In this document: one piece after another, positions 53,243 through 63,066 of the stretch | Position numbering within the stretch: position 1 is the stretch's first letter | How the letters are laid out: every line of letters begins with the position of its first letter | Assembly (NCBI GenBank): GCA_004294135.1 | Contig: RDZY01000013.1 | Span: forward strand, 23,082-87,081 | Length of the DNA: 64,000 nt | Direction: 5' to 3' | From: Sphingobacteriia bacterium | GTDB taxonomy: Bacteria > Bacteroidota > Bacteroidia > Chitinophagales > Chitinophagaceae | Made by a program: the position numbers and the translations under genes | Notes under the pieces: generated by a model | What the model saw: only the letters and a program-made list of their open reading frames with translations | Databases searched by the model: none | What the model was told of the DNA's origin: nothing

Positions 53243-56200
53243 TGAACTATAAAAACTTCATACAAACATTAGGATTTACACCTAAAGAAAACACTTCGGG
53301 AATTTTTAATAAAAAATACAATGGCTACGCCATTGATATTGACATTGAAAACTCCACATATAATTTCGGGGGTAAAATAAAATTTGGAGACTCAAATAAG
53401 ACTATTCAGAACATTGTTAAACCTGAAGATTGGGTTGTATTAGAATGTGTAGATAGATTACTTGAAAAGGGATACAAACCTCAAAATATTAGCTTAGAAA
53501 AATCTTGGAGAACTGGACACAACACAAGTGGAAGACTCGACATTTTGGTAACTCGTGACAATGGTTCAGCTTACTTAATGATTGAATGCAAAACTTGGGG
53601 GGTAGAGTTTGAGAAGGAGTTTAAAAATTTAGAGCGTAACGGAGGACAACTTTTTACATACTTCCAACAGGATAAAGATGCAGATATTTTAATGCTATAT
53701 GCTTCCCAACTTCAAGGAAAAAACATAGAATTTAAAAACACAATAGTTAAGATTGAAGATGATTACCGACAAGCAGGAAATGTAAAAGACTTTTTCGAGC
53801 GTTGGAATAAATTACCTAAAACCAATGGTATTTTCGATAGTTGGGTAACGCCTTATGAATTTCAAAGCAAAGCACTTACAAAAAATGATTTAAAAGTTCT
53901 AAAGCAAGAAGACAGTAGTTTTATTTTTAACCGCTTTTTGGAAATACTAAGACATAATGTAGTTTCTGATAAGCCGAATGCCTTTAATAAAATATTTACA
54001 CTTTTCCTTTGCAAAATAGTTGATGAAAATAGAAATCCAGACGAGCAACTGCATTTCCAATGGCTTGAAGGAGAAGATAATCATATTTCATTTCAAAAAA
54101 GACTGACAGACCTTTATAACAGAGGGATGCTTGAACTTTTGGAAAAGAAAGTTACAGACGTAAGCGACAGTGAATTTGACAAACAATTTTTACAAGTTGA
54201 TGTTCAATACAGAGATAAATTCAAGGATATTTTAACCGAAATTCGACTTAAAAAAAATAATGAATTTGCGATAAAAGAAGTATATGATGATGCTTCATTT
54301 GAAGAAAATGCAAAAGTGGTAAAAGAAGTAGTTGAACTGCTTCAAGTATATCAAATACGTTACAATTACCGTCAACAATTTTTGAGTGATTTCTTTGAAT
54401 TACTCTTAACCACAGGATTAAAGCAAGAATCTGGGCAGTTTTTTACGCCTGTTCCTATTGCCCGATTTATCATTAAAAGTTTACCATTTCAAGAAATTAC
54501 AGCACAGAAAATTGAGCAAGGAAATAAAAATGACTTGCTACCGACTGTAATTGATTATGCAGCAGGAAGTGGGCATTTTATCACCGAGTCAATGGAAGTA
54601 GTTCAAAATTACATTGATAGCCTTGATGAAAGTTCTTTTAGCCCCACTACTAAAAGAGCCATTAAAAAATGGAAAGAAGACCAATTCGATTGGGCTGAAT
54701 CTTATGTTTATGGTATTGAGAAAGATTACAGATTGGTAAAGACTGCAAAAGTAAGTTGCTATTTACACGGTGACGGTTTGGCAAAAGTAATTCACGGAGA
54801 TGGTTTGGGCGACTTTTCTACCTCAAAAGAGTTTAAGGATTTATTGAAAGAGACTGACAAAACCTATCCACAAGACAACAAACAATTTGATGTTATCATT
54901 TCTAATCCGCCTTATTCGGTATCGGCTTTTAAGGGTTTAATGGATGAAGAAAAATCTAAATTAGCATTCGACTTATATAGCAGACTAACCGACCAAAGTT
55001 CTGAAATAGAATGTTTGTTTATTGAGAGGACAAAACAGTTACTAAAAGATGGTGGTGTAGCAGGTATTATTTTACCAAGCAGTATTTTAAGTAATACAGG
55101 CATTTACACCCAAACAAGAGAAATACTTTTAAAGCACTTTGAGATATTAGGTATTGCAGAATTAGGCTCTAATACCTTTATGGCAACTGGAACTAATACA
55201 GTAACGTTATTTTTAAGACGCAGAAATAATGCAGATGCTTACAATGTAGAAGAAGCCATAAAAAAATGTTTTGTATCGTTACAAGATGTAACCATAAACG
55301 GCATTGAAAAACCACTTAAAAAATATGTGGCTCACGTTTGGGACAGCATTTCTTTTGACGACTATAAAACACTTTTACAGAAATCACCCAATAAGAATAT
55401 TGAGCAACACGAAATTTATAATGAATATATCAAGAAGATAAAAGCCAAAAATGAACAAGAACTTTGGACGAATATTTTAGCCATTGAGCAAGACAAATTA
55501 CTCTATTTTATTTTGGCTTATCCTCAAAAATTAGTTTTGGTAAAAACAGGTGAAAAGGATGCTGAAAAAAGATTTTTAGGATATGAATTCAGTAACCGTA
55601 GAGGTAGCGAAGGCATACATCCAATACAAAGAAGTAAAACCATAGACGATTGTACCCAATTGTATGATGTTGATAGTTTTACCAATCCAGAAAAAGCAAG
55701 CTATTACATTTACAAAGCTTTTTTAGGTGTGTATAATTTAGAACTTCCTGAAAATTTACTTCACAACCTAAGCTACCACAACTTGGTAGATATGTTCACT
55801 TTTGACAGAGTGGATTTTGAAAAAACCATATCCCTATCGGCTAAAAAAAAAATAAAAATTGAGAGTAAGTGGGAAATCGTAAGAATTAAGGATTTGTGTG
55901 AAATAGGAAGAGGCAGAGTTATAAATAAAAAAGAAATTGAATCTAATTTTGGTGAATACCCTGTTTATTCTTCTCAAACTTCCAATGAAGGTATATTCGG
56001 CTATTTAAATACTTTTGATTTTGAAGGCGAATATGCTACTTGGACTACTGACGGTATTTATGCAGGAAGTGTTTTTTACAGAAACGGAAAGTTTAACTGT
56101 ACCAATGTTTGTGGAACTTTAAAAGCTAAATCAGATTTTGTTAATATGAGATATTTGGCAACAGTTCTACCAAACTATACAAATGATTACGTGGTTAAAG

Positions 56201-56961
56201 TTGCAAATCCTAAATTGATGAATAATGTAATGGCAGAAGTAAAAATTCCACTTCCACCAATCAATATTCAGAAAAAAGTAGTTTCGGAAATTGAAGAATT
56301 GGAAAAGCAAGAAAGCAAAGCCATTAAGGAGGTTGAAATATTAAAACAAAATGTAGCTGAAATAATTTCCAAGTCATCAGGTAAGCCTACAATGTTAGAG
56401 GAAATCACTTCAAAAATAGGCAGCGGTGCTACCCCCGATGGAGGAAAAGGTTCATATCAAACAAGTGGAATAAGTTTAATAAGAAGTCAAAACATATATG
56501 ACAATGTTTTTGTAGAGAAAGGTCTTGCTTATATCAATGATGAACAAGCGAAAAAGTTGAAAATTGTTACAGTTGAGAAGGATGATATTTTATTTAATAT
56601 TACAGGGGCTTCAATAGCAAGATGTTGTATTGTAGAAGAGAAATATTTACCTGCAAGAGTAAATCAACACGTTTCTATAATTCGGACAAATGAAAAAGCA
56701 TTACCCAAATATGTTCAGACAATATTGGTTAGTTCTGAATATAAAACGAAACTTTTAGAAATTGGGGATGGTGCTACTTCAAGAGAAGCAATTACAAAGC
56801 TACAATTAGAAGAATTTAAAATCCCGCTACCAACTATTGAAGAACAAAAAAAGATTGTTACTGCAATAGAGAAGTTAGAAGCTAAAATAACTGAATTGGA
56901 AAAACAGATAACCGACATTCCAAAACAGAAAGATAAAATATTGAAAAAACATTTAGTATAA
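53242..56961 (+). CDS. Single-chain restriction-modification enzyme (nuclease + N6-adenine methyltransferase + two recognition domains)
   Basis: A 1239-residue fusion. Residues 1-200 hold an HsdR-type PD-(D/E)xK nuclease: GRLDIL (D100), MIECKTW (E115, K117) and GGQLFTYF with the QxxxY motif (Q136, Y140). Residues 230-700 hold an HsdM-type methyltransferase: SGQFFTPVPIARFI, motif I DYAAGSGHF (438-446) and motif IV NPPY (555-558). Residues 876-1239 are HsdS-like with two target-recognition domains, each closed by a coiled spacer (PPINIQKKVVSEIEEL and PTIEEQKKIVTAIEKL). No helicase motifs are seen, so it resembles type IIG/IIB enzymes more than type I. It is probably horizontally acquired. Confidence 0.9.
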   Translation: MNYKNFIQTLGFTPKENTSGIFNKKYNGYAIDIDIENSTYNFGGKIKFGDSNKTIQNIVKPEDWVVLECVDRLLEKGYKPQNISLEKSWRTGHNTSGRLDILVTRDNGSAYLMIECKTWGVEFEKEFKNLERNGGQLFTYFQQDKDADILMLYASQLQGKNIEFKNTIVKIEDDYRQAGNVKDFFERWNKLPKTNGIFDSWVTPYEFQSKALTKNDLKVLKQEDSSFIFNRFLEILRHNVVSDKPNAFNKIFTLFLCKIVDENRNPDEQLHFQWLEGEDNHISFQKRLTDLYNRGMLELLEKKVTDVSDSEFDKQFLQVDVQYRDKFKDILTEIRLKKNNEFAIKEVYDDASFEENAKVVKEVVELLQVYQIRYNYRQQFLSDFFELLLTTGLKQESGQFFTPVPIARFIIKSLPFQEITAQKIEQGNKNDLLPTVIDYAAGSGHFITESMEVVQNYIDSLDESSFSPTTKRAIKKWKEDQFDWAESYVYGIEKDYRLVKTAKVSCYLHGDGLAKVIHGDGLGDFSTSKEFKDLLKETDKTYPQDNKQFDVIISNPPYSVSAFKGLMDEEKSKLAFDLYSRLTDQSSEIECLFIERTKQLLKDGGVAGIILPSSILSNTGIYTQTREILLKHFEILGIAELGSNTFMATGTNTVTLFLRRRNNADAYNVEEAIKKCFVSLQDVTINGIEKPLKKYVAHVWDSISFDDYKTLLQKSPNKNIEQHEIYNEYIKKIKAKNEQELWTNILAIEQDKLLYFILAYPQKLVLVKTGEKDAEKRFLGYEFSNRRGSEGIHPIQRSKTIDDCTQLYDVDSFTNPEKASYYIYKAFLGVYNLELPENLLHNLSYHNLVDMFTFDRVDFEKTISLSAKKKIKIESKWEIVRIKDLCEIGRGRVINKKEIESNFGEYPVYSSQTSNEGIFGYLNTFDFEGEYATWTTDGIYAGSVFYRNGKFNCTNVCGTLKAKSDFVNMRYLATVLPNYTNDYVVKVANPKLMNNVMAEVKIPLPPINIQKKVVSEIEELEKQESKAIKEVEILKQNVAEIISKSSGKPTMLEEITSKIGSGATPDGGKGSYQTSGISLIRSQNIYDNVFVEKGLAYINDEQAKKLKIVTVEKDDILFNITGASIARCCIVEEKYLPARVNQHVSIIRTNEKALPKYVQTILVSSEYKTKLLEIGDGATSREAITKLQLEEFKIPLPTIEEQKKIVTAIEKLEAKITELEKQITDIPKQKDKILKKHLV

Positions 56962-57036
56962 CCGTATTCAAAAACAGCAAAAGCCCCGATTATTGCACTA
57001 AACATATTCGATTTTAGTCTTACGACCCACAAGCCT

Positions 57037-57483
57037 ATGCTAATCCCCTACCCTCCATATATTCCCCGTACCAAAACCACCAACGGCAAACAACTTATTT
57101 TTTGTGAGTTTCGGAAAATATGGATACGGTTTACACCAGAAGAATGGGTGCGACAAAATTTTTTGCAATACCTTATTCAAATAAAAAATTATCCTGCATC
57201 GCTCATTGCCGTAGAAAAAGAAATTACAGTAGGAGAACTAAAAAAGCGATTTGATATATTGGTCTACAAAAACGATCAACCTTGGATGGTCATTGAATGT
57301 AAAGAACAAGATACCATGCTCACAGAAACTATTATCAAACAAATACTTTCTTATTATTCTGTTTTACAAACCAATTATTTGGTAATCACCAACGGCAATC
57401 AAACCGAATGTTTCAGCATAATGAATACCACTATAAAACAGGTAGAAATAGTTCCAGAATATAAAAAGTCCGAAAGCAACTAA
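57037..57483 (+). CDS. HsdR N-terminal-like small nuclease-fold protein
   Basis: A 148-residue protein formed by one PD-(D/E)xK fold of the HSDR_N_2 type. The motif residues are present: KRFDILVY (D73), MVIECKEQ (E87, K89) and KQILSYYSVL with QxxxY (Q102, Y106). Stand-alone copies are widespread in Bacteroidota chromosomes and have no established role. It lies 75 bases behind the large RM gene and could belong to the island, but it may equally be a core gene that bounds the insertion. The start at MLIPYPPYIP is supported by typical family length. Confidence 0.8.
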   Translation: MLIPYPPYIPRTKTTNGKQLIFCEFRKIWIRFTPEEWVRQNFLQYLIQIKNYPASLIAVEKEITVGELKKRFDILVYKNDQPWMVIECKEQDTMLTETIIKQILSYYSVLQTNYLVITNGNQTECFSIMNTTIKQVEIVPEYKKSESN

Positions 57484-57518
57484 TACTCTCGAACTTCACA
57501 ATAGCTGAATTTAATGCT

Positions 57519-58946
57519 TTATGGAAATATTCCCAACTCGGTATAAGAAGTCCCTACCTTATTAATAGCACATACATAAGCAGCAGTACGCATATCGGGA
57601 ATAGTGGGGTTGAGCTTCCAGATTTCCATTATTTCATGGGTAGCCGTAATCATGGTTTCCTCCAATCCACTATGTACTAAATCTACTTCTTCTGGGCCAT
57701 GCATAATAAACTTACGTTCCGCATCCGTAACTTTTTTATCGGTAAGGGTTTCTATCTGACTTAAAATATGGGTATTCATATTCTCTGTAAATCTCTTTTC
57801 CATTCTTCCGTAACGAACGTGACTCAAATTTTTAAGCCACTCAAAATAAGACACTGTTACACCACCCGCATTCAAATACATATCAGGAACTACCAATACT
57901 CCTTTGGCTGCAAAAATTTCATCCGCCTCAGGTGTAAGCGGACCATTGGCCGCTTCCCCAATAATTTTAGCTTTCACCCTTTGTGCATTGCCGCCATTGA
58001 TTACATTTTCCAAAGCAGCAGGAATTAAAATATCACAATCCAATTCCAAAGCATCGGTACTTTTTTCAATATTGGTAGCCCCAGGAAAATTCAAAATACT
58101 TCCGGTTGCTTTGCGGTGCTGGAATACTTCTTCTTCATTCAATCCATCCACATTATAAATAGCACCTTCATACTCAGCAATACCCACCACTTTAGAACCA
58201 TGTTCACGGAAAAATTTAGCACTATGATATCCTACATTTCCCAAGCCTTGCACAATTACTGTTTTGCCTTCAACGCCAATTGGCAATCCTAATTTCTCCA
58301 TCACATCGGGCATATTACACACTTCGCGAATGCCAAAAAATACACCAAGACCCGTTGCTTCTTTTCTACCACGCACACCACCCTGCGTAATGGGCTTACC
58401 CGTTACACAACCAGCAGCATCAATTTCACCGGGCTTTAAAGAAGTGTAGGTATCAACAATCCAAGCCATCTCCCTTTCTCCCGTTCCATAATCAGGAGCT
58501 GGAACATCAATGCCCGGCCCTATAAAATTTTTCTTTACCAATTCACTGGTATACCTGCGTGTTATTTTTTCCAACTCATATACACTGTATTTTTTTGGGT
58601 TGATTTTAATACCACCCTTACCACCTCCAAAAGGAACGTTTACAATGGCGCATTTATAGGTCATTAATGAAGCCAATGCCATCACCTCATCTTGATTCAC
58701 TTCGTCGCTAAAACGAATCCCGCCTTTACAAGGCGACTTATGCTGGGAGTGCTGTACCCGATACGCTTCAATTACTTCAATACGACCATCATCCATCTTA
58801 ACAGGAAAATGCATACTGTACACGCTATTACACGCTTTAATCTGTTCTAATAAGCCCTTTTCCCATTGGGTAAAATGAGCCGCTTTATCAAAACTTTTTT
58901 CAACACTTTGAAAAAAACTGTACGGTTGTTGACTTGACATTGGCAA
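57519..58946 (-). CDS. Glutamate dehydrogenase (Glu/Leu/Phe/Val family)
   Basis: A 475-residue enzyme for reversible oxidative deamination of glutamate. [11 protein letters not shown] and [15 protein letters not shown] hold the catalytic lysines, and [16 protein letters not shown] the aspartate. The NAD(P) loop is [17 protein letters not shown], and the second domain has [15 protein letters not shown]. It lies 40 bases after the ccmD-like gene on the same strand but has an unrelated function. Cofactor preference is not clear by eye. Confidence 0.93.
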   Translation of the reverse strand: MPMSSQQPYSFFQSVEKSFDKAAHFTQWEKGLLEQIKACNSVYSMHFPVKMDDGRIEVIEAYRVQHSQHKSPCKGGIRFSDEVNQDEVMALASLMTYKCAIVNVPFGGGKGGIKINPKKYSVYELEKITRRYTSELVKKNFIGPGIDVPAPDYGTGEREMAWIVDTYTSLKPGEIDAAGCVTGKPITQGGVRGRKEATGLGVFFGIREVCNMPDVMEKLGLPIGVEGKTVIVQGLGNVGYHSAKFFREHGSKVVGIAEYEGAIYNVDGLNEEEVFQHRKATGSILNFPGATNIEKSTDALELDCDILIPAALENVINGGNAQRVKAKIIGEAANGPLTPEADEIFAAKGVLVVPDMYLNAGGVTVSYFEWLKNLSHVRYGRMEKRFTENMNTHILSQIETLTDKKVTDAERKFIMHGPEEVDLVHSGLEETMITATHEIMEIWKLNPTIPDMRTAAYVCAINKVGTSYTELGIFP

Positions 58947-58985
58947 TCGTTTTATAGGTTTAAATCTACTGTAAAAGAATGAATA

Positions 58986-59201
58986 CTATTGTTGCGCTTC
59001 TTTTTCAAGGCGAGTAATTTTTTTATCGATGCTGAATAGGTAAATAAACAATCCCACTAATATAAGCACCACCACTGCCATCACCACAAATATTTTTCCA
59101 TTGCTGCGCATTAAATCGGTGGACGACTCAGTTTGCGCCTCTGCTGCAAATGAAATTAAACTCGCCATTGCAATCAATATATAACGGGAATATTTGTTCA
59201 T
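58986..59201 (-). CDS. CcmD-like small membrane protein
   Basis: A 71-residue protein from the ATG at 59201 (MNKYSRYILIAMASLISFAA). It has a first hydrophobic segment that looks like a signal peptide, then one membrane helix (IFVVMAVVVLILVGLFIYLF) and a short charged tail (KKITRLEKEAQQ). This is the layout of CcmD-family proteins, which help release holo-CcmE from CcmABC. The ATG overlaps the ccmC stop (ATGA at 59198-59201), which supports the call. A 25-codon upstream extension seen in the frame lies inside ccmC and is not used. Confidence 0.75.
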   Translation of the reverse strand: MNKYSRYILIAMASLISFAAEAQTESSTDLMRSNGKIFVVMAVVVLILVGLFIYLFSIDKKITRLEKEAQQ

Positions 59202-59875
59202 GTTGACATTTTTTTTTCGATTAACAATTGATACCTGATTTTCAAGGTGCTGATCCAAACGCCAAGTAAGGTCCACCCCAATACCGCAGGATAAAATACC
59301 ATTCTCATTTGTATATCCATATCTTTTCCGTTGATACCCGGATTACCATCACTGCCTTCTCCACCGGGATGCAAAGATTCTGTGAGTCGCGGTAAAATCC
59401 ACAGTGTTGGAAACAACATAAAAAAAGCAAAAATATTATATACAGCCCCTATCCTGCCCCGCTTATCTTCTTCATTCATACTTCCCCTCAATACAAAATA
59501 AGCCAAGTAAATCAGCAATGCAATTGCAGCCCCATTCTGTTTGGGATCTCCACTCCAAGGGCTACCCCACTGGTAATTGGCCCAGATGGCTCCTGTAATC
59601 AATCCCAGCACACCATAAACAACACCAGTGGCCGCAAATGCTACTGAATAAGCATCATTTTTTGGAGAAGGGTTGCGCAAGTAACGAATGGCATATATAA
59701 CAGATACCAGTAAGAGTATCATCATGGTAAACCACATGGGCACATGAAAGAAAAAATTACGGATCGACTCTTTCATCCGATCATCTAGCTTGGGTACTTT
59801 TACATAGAAACCATAAGTACAGGTATAAAAGAGTAATAAAAAAGACAATATTTTCCACCAGGACTTTCGAATCAT
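59198..59875 (-). CDS. ccmC: Haem-handling membrane protein CcmC
   Basis: A 225-residue protein with six membrane helices, starting at the ATG at 59875 (MIRKSWWKILSFLLLFYTC); the frame extends 13 codons further. It loads haem onto CcmE. The two axial histidines are likely H44 (FFHVPMW) and H169 (SLHPGG). The WWD-type loop reads WGSPWSGDPKQNG (103-115), with Gly where the classic motif has the last Trp. It is followed by the ccmD-like gene with an ATGA overlap. Confidence 0.88.
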   Translation of the reverse strand: MIRKSWWKILSFLLLFYTCTYGFYVKVPKLDDRMKESIRNFFFHVPMWFTMMILLLVSVIYAIRYLRNPSPKNDAYSVAFAATGVVYGVLGLITGAIWANYQWGSPWSGDPKQNGAAIALLIYLAYFVLRGSMNEEDKRGRIGAVYNIFAFFMLFPTLWILPRLTESLHPGGEGSDGNPGINGKDMDIQMRMVFYPAVLGWTLLGVWISTLKIRYQLLIEKKMST

Positions 59876-59924
59876 TGAATACTTTTTATATCCCCCATAG
59901 TTACAAACATTCAATAGGGTGCTG

Positions 59925-59932
59925 CAAAATTA
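59925..59932 (-). promoter_or_regulatory. -7 element upstream of ccmC
   Basis: On the minus strand TAATTTTG matches TAnnTTTG exactly, 49 bases before the ccmC start. The -33 position shows no TTTG, so the call is tentative. Confidence 0.45.
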
Positions 59933-60012
59933 GGTAAAAGCACCCCAATAAACCGAATGAATATGTAAAAATTACGCATCAAAATAGCTTTTCCGCTTAA
60001 CTTGTGAGGGAT

Positions 60013-61728
60013 ATGTTGAAAAGGCTTTTAAAGATCAATCAACTCTCTGTTTCCTTTGCTGTGGCAGGAAAATTGAGTCCCGCACTTACCCATATTTCCA
60101 TTGAAGTAAATAAGGGCGAAATGTTGGCTATTGTAGGCGAATCGGGTTCAGGCAAGTCCATCACTTCTTTATCCATCCTACAACTACTGGCAACGCCGCC
60201 TGCAGTTTACACAAGTGGGTCTATTGATTTTACCAACAATAATCAAACTGTAGATTTACTAAAGCTACCTACAAAAGCAATTTCCCATATTCGAGGGAAT
60301 AAAATTGCCATGATTTTTCAAGAGCCGATGACTTCACTCAACCCCGTTTTTACCTGTGGTTTTCAAGTAATGGAAGCCTTGCAGCAGCATTTTAAACTGA
60401 GTGGTAGTGCGGCGAAAAAAAGGACGATTGAACTTTTTAAACAGGTGCAACTTCCAGATCCGGAGACTTTCTTACACCGTTATCCGCATGAAATAAGTGG
60501 GGGACAAAAACAGCGGGTCATGATTGCCATGGCCATGAGCTGCGAGCCCGACCTACTCATTTGCGACGAGCCAACAACCGCACTGGATGTAACCGTGCAA
60601 AAAAATATTCTGGAATTAATCCGAGGGCTTCAGATTGAAAAAAATATGGGTGTTATCTTCATAACGCACGACCTTGGCATTGTGGCAGAAATAGCCGACA
60701 GGGTGGCCGTACTTTACAGAGGTGAGTTGATTGAAGAAAAAGCGACTGTCCGCTTATTCCAAAACCCCGAACATGCTTATACCAAAGCATTACTGGCTTG
60801 TAGGCCTGGCCTTCATCCAAAAGGTACTCGCCTTCCTGTTGTGAGTGATTTTATGGAAATAAATGGCGATGAAATTCCCGCAGAACCAGCCCTATCGACC
60901 CTTCCCCATGAAATAAAAAAAGACAGTCAGCCCTTGCTTAGCGTGGCCAACCTAAAAGTGTATTTCCCCACCAAAAAAAACATATTCGGCAAACCACTTG
61001 CTTTTACAAAAGCAGTAGATGATATTAGTTTTGACGTGTACCAAGGAGAAACTTTGGGGCTAGTAGGCGAATCGGGATGTGGCAAAAGCACTTTAGGCAG
61101 AGCAATTGTGCAATTGATTAGGGCCAGTGAGGGTGAAATATGGTATAAAGGCATCAACTTGGTACAAGCAGACGCAGCCTCACTTAAAAAGCTACGCAAA
61201 GAAATCCAAATTATTTTTCAGGATCCTTATTCTTCTTTAAATCCTAGAATGCGAATTGGCAATGCTATTGCGGAGCCATTGCTGGTTCATCAACTGGCTA
61301 AAAACCCTGCTGATGCAAGGGAAAAAGTGGTGGCATTGTTGCAAAAAGTGGGACTAGCCCCAGAACATTTCAACCGTTATCCGCATGAATTCAGCGGGGG
61401 ACAGCGACAACGGATTGTAATAGCCAGGGCATTGGCACTCAAACCCAGTTTTATCATCTGCGATGAGAGTGTTTCAGCGCTAGATGTAAGTGTACAGGCT
61501 CAGGTATTGAATTTATTGAACCAGCTAAAAGCAGAAATGGGTTTTACGGTCATCTTTATTTCGCACGATTTATCGGTTGTGAGGTATATCAGTGATCGGA
61601 TTTTGGTGATGAAAAAAGGCAGGATGGTAGAAATTGGAGATGCCGAGGCCATTTATAACCAGCCAAAAGATATTTATACCCAAGAATTAATAGCGGCAAT
61701 TCCCAAAAGCCCCAAATTGGAGTATTAG
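60013..61728 (+). CDS. Double ATP-binding protein of a peptide-type ABC transporter
   Basis: About 571 residues from the ATG at 60013; an in-frame GTG lies at 60004. Two complete ATPase domains lie in one chain. The first has [32 protein letters not shown] and [12 protein letters not shown]. The second has [33 protein letters not shown] and [12 protein letters not shown]. Each is followed by an oligopeptide-type C-terminal segment. It is equivalent to fused DppD-DppF (GsiA/YejF type), for uptake of di- or oligopeptides. No permease or binding protein is nearby, so its membrane partners are elsewhere. Confidence 0.92.
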   Translation: MLKRLLKINQLSVSFAVAGKLSPALTHISIEVNKGEMLAIVGESGSGKSITSLSILQLLATPPAVYTSGSIDFTNNNQTVDLLKLPTKAISHIRGNKIAMIFQEPMTSLNPVFTCGFQVMEALQQHFKLSGSAAKKRTIELFKQVQLPDPETFLHRYPHEISGGQKQRVMIAMAMSCEPDLLICDEPTTALDVTVQKNILELIRGLQIEKNMGVIFITHDLGIVAEIADRVAVLYRGELIEEKATVRLFQNPEHAYTKALLACRPGLHPKGTRLPVVSDFMEINGDEIPAEPALSTLPHEIKKDSQPLLSVANLKVYFPTKKNIFGKPLAFTKAVDDISFDVYQGETLGLVGESGCGKSTLGRAIVQLIRASEGEIWYKGINLVQADAASLKKLRKEIQIIFQDPYSSLNPRMRIGNAIAEPLLVHQLAKNPADAREKVVALLQKVGLAPEHFNRYPHEFSGGQRQRIVIARALALKPSFIICDESVSALDVSVQAQVLNLLNQLKAEMGFTVIFISHDLSVVRYISDRILVMKKGRMVEIGDAEAIYNQPKDIYTQELIAAIPKSPKLEY

Positions 61729-61759
61729 CTGGTAGTAAAACAGGGCAGTTCTTCTTTAA

Positions 61760-61791
61760 ATTGGCTGAATGCACATGATTTCGTAACTTCG
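61760..61791 (+). promoter_or_regulatory. Possible queA promoter
   Basis: ATTG (61760-61763), a 20-base spacer and TAACTTCG (61784-61791). Each box differs from the Bacteroidota consensus by one base and the spacer is one base longer than 19. The leader to the queA ATG would be about 95 bases. Confidence 0.45.
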
Positions 61792-61891
61792 CCGACTTCT
61801 AAAATATTCATGCCGTAACATGAAGTTAGCGCCTTCCCTTATTTTAGGGTGCGAATTCCATGTGGTCATAAAAAACACTAATTACATACAC

Positions 61892-62941
61892 ATGAAATTA
61901 TCACAGTTTAAGTTTGACTTACCCCTGAACCTTATTGCACAAAATCCTACCAAAAGAAGGGAGGACAGTCGCCTCATGGTGGTTGATCGTAAAAGCGGAC
62001 ATATGGAGAACCGCAACTTCAAAGACATTCTGGATTATTTTGATGACAAAGACGTTTTTGTGGTGAATAATACCAAAGTTTTTCCTGCACGTATGTACGG
62101 TAGAAAGGAAAAGACAGGTGCAAAAATTGAGGTGTTTTTATTGCGTGAGTTGAACAAACCCAACCGTTTATGGGATGTAATTGTAGATCCTGCAAGAAAA
62201 ATTCGTGTGGGTAACAAATTGTATTTTGGAGACAATGAAGAGCTGGTAGCCGAAGTGATAGACAACACTACCAGCAGAGGTAGAACCATCCGATTTCTTT
62301 GGGATGATGATGATGCCAGCTTTAAAAAAATGCTGGAATTTTTAGGAGAAACTCCACTACCAAAATATATTAAGCGCAAACCAGACGAGGAAGACAAAGA
62401 AAGATACCAAACGGTTTATGCAAAGTATGAGGGTGCAGTAGCTGCTCCTACTGCTGGATTGCATTTTAGTAAAGAGCTTATAAAGCGTTGTGAAATTCAG
62501 GGCATTCGTTTTGCGGAAGTAACGCTGCATACGGGACTTGGCACATTCCGACCTATTGAAGTAGAAGACCTCAGCAAACACAAAATGGATGCAGAGTACT
62601 ACCAGATTAATGAGCAAGCCTGTGCAATTGTAAACAAAGCGAAAGAGAGTGGCAAACGCATCTGTTCTATTGGAACCACTACAATGAGGGCAATGGAAAG
62701 TACATTTACGGCACAAAAATTATTAAAGCCAAGTGAAGGATGGACCAACCATTTTATTCACCCACCTTATAAATTTAATGTGGCGGATAGTTTGGTTACC
62801 AATTTCCATCTTCCAAAAACCAGTTTGCTAATCATGACCTGTGCTTTTGCAGGATATGATTTAGCAATAGAAGCTTATAAAAAAGCCATTAAGGATAAAT
62901 ACCGCTTCTTCAGTTATGGAGATGCGCTTTTAATTATTTGA
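61892..62941 (+). CDS. queA: S-adenosylmethionine:tRNA ribosyltransferase-isomerase
   Basis: A 349-residue enzyme that transfers and isomerises the ribose of SAM onto preQ1-tRNA to form epoxyqueuosine. The start is set at the ATG at 61892 because [19 protein letters not shown] is the conserved opening; 24 upstream codons are excess. [46 protein letters not shown] and [18 protein letters not shown] are family signatures, all intact. Other queuosine genes are not in this window. The stop codon lies inside a 16-base tandem repeat. Confidence 0.95.
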   Translation: MKLSQFKFDLPLNLIAQNPTKRREDSRLMVVDRKSGHMENRNFKDILDYFDDKDVFVVNNTKVFPARMYGRKEKTGAKIEVFLLRELNKPNRLWDVIVDPARKIRVGNKLYFGDNEELVAEVIDNTTSRGRTIRFLWDDDDASFKKMLEFLGETPLPKYIKRKPDEEDKERYQTVYAKYEGAVAAPTAGLHFSKELIKRCEIQGIRFAEVTLHTGLGTFRPIEVEDLSKHKMDAEYYQINEQACAIVNKAKESGKRICSIGTTTMRAMESTFTAQKLLKPSEGWTNHFIHPPYKFNVADSLVTNFHLPKTSLLIMTCAFAGYDLAIEAYKKAIKDKYRFFSYGDALLII

Positions 62942-63013
62942 GTTATAAAGTTATTGAGTTATAAAGTTATTGAGTTATAAAGTTATTGAGTTATAAAGTT
63001 ATTGAGTTATAAA
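62940..63013. repeat. 16-bp tandem repeat, 4.6 copies
   Basis: The unit GAGTTATAAAGTTATT occurs four times without a mismatch (62940-62955, 62956-62971, 62972-62987, 62988-63003), followed by ten bases of a fifth. It begins within the queA stop codon and runs into the terminator. Copy number could vary between strains by slippage. Confidence 0.95.
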
Positions 63014-63044
63014 AAACCTTCCGCATGCAGGGAAGGTTTTTTTT
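63011..63044. terminator. Strong terminator after queA
   Basis: AAAAAACCTTCC (63011-63022) pairs perfectly with GGAAGGTTTTTT (63031-63042) over 12 bases with an 8-base loop GCATGCAG; the T-run continues to 63044. It lies between convergent genes and its A/T tracts let it work in both directions. Confidence 0.9.
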
Positions 63045-63066
63045 ATGAACCCAATGGAGTGGCTAA

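Noticed and set aside
53242..56961. Three separate type I genes (hsdR, hsdM, hsdS)
   Set aside because: The frame is continuous over 1239 codons, with domain order R-M-S and no internal stop, so it is one gene; no helicase domain is present.
52658..57518. Target-site duplication or insertion sequence around the RM island
   Set aside because: No transposase, terminal inverted repeat or direct repeat was found at either edge; acquisition is inferred only from content and gene context.
62940..63013. CRISPR-like array
   Set aside because: Units are directly adjacent with no spacers and are only 16 bases long; this is a simple tandem repeat and no cas gene is present.
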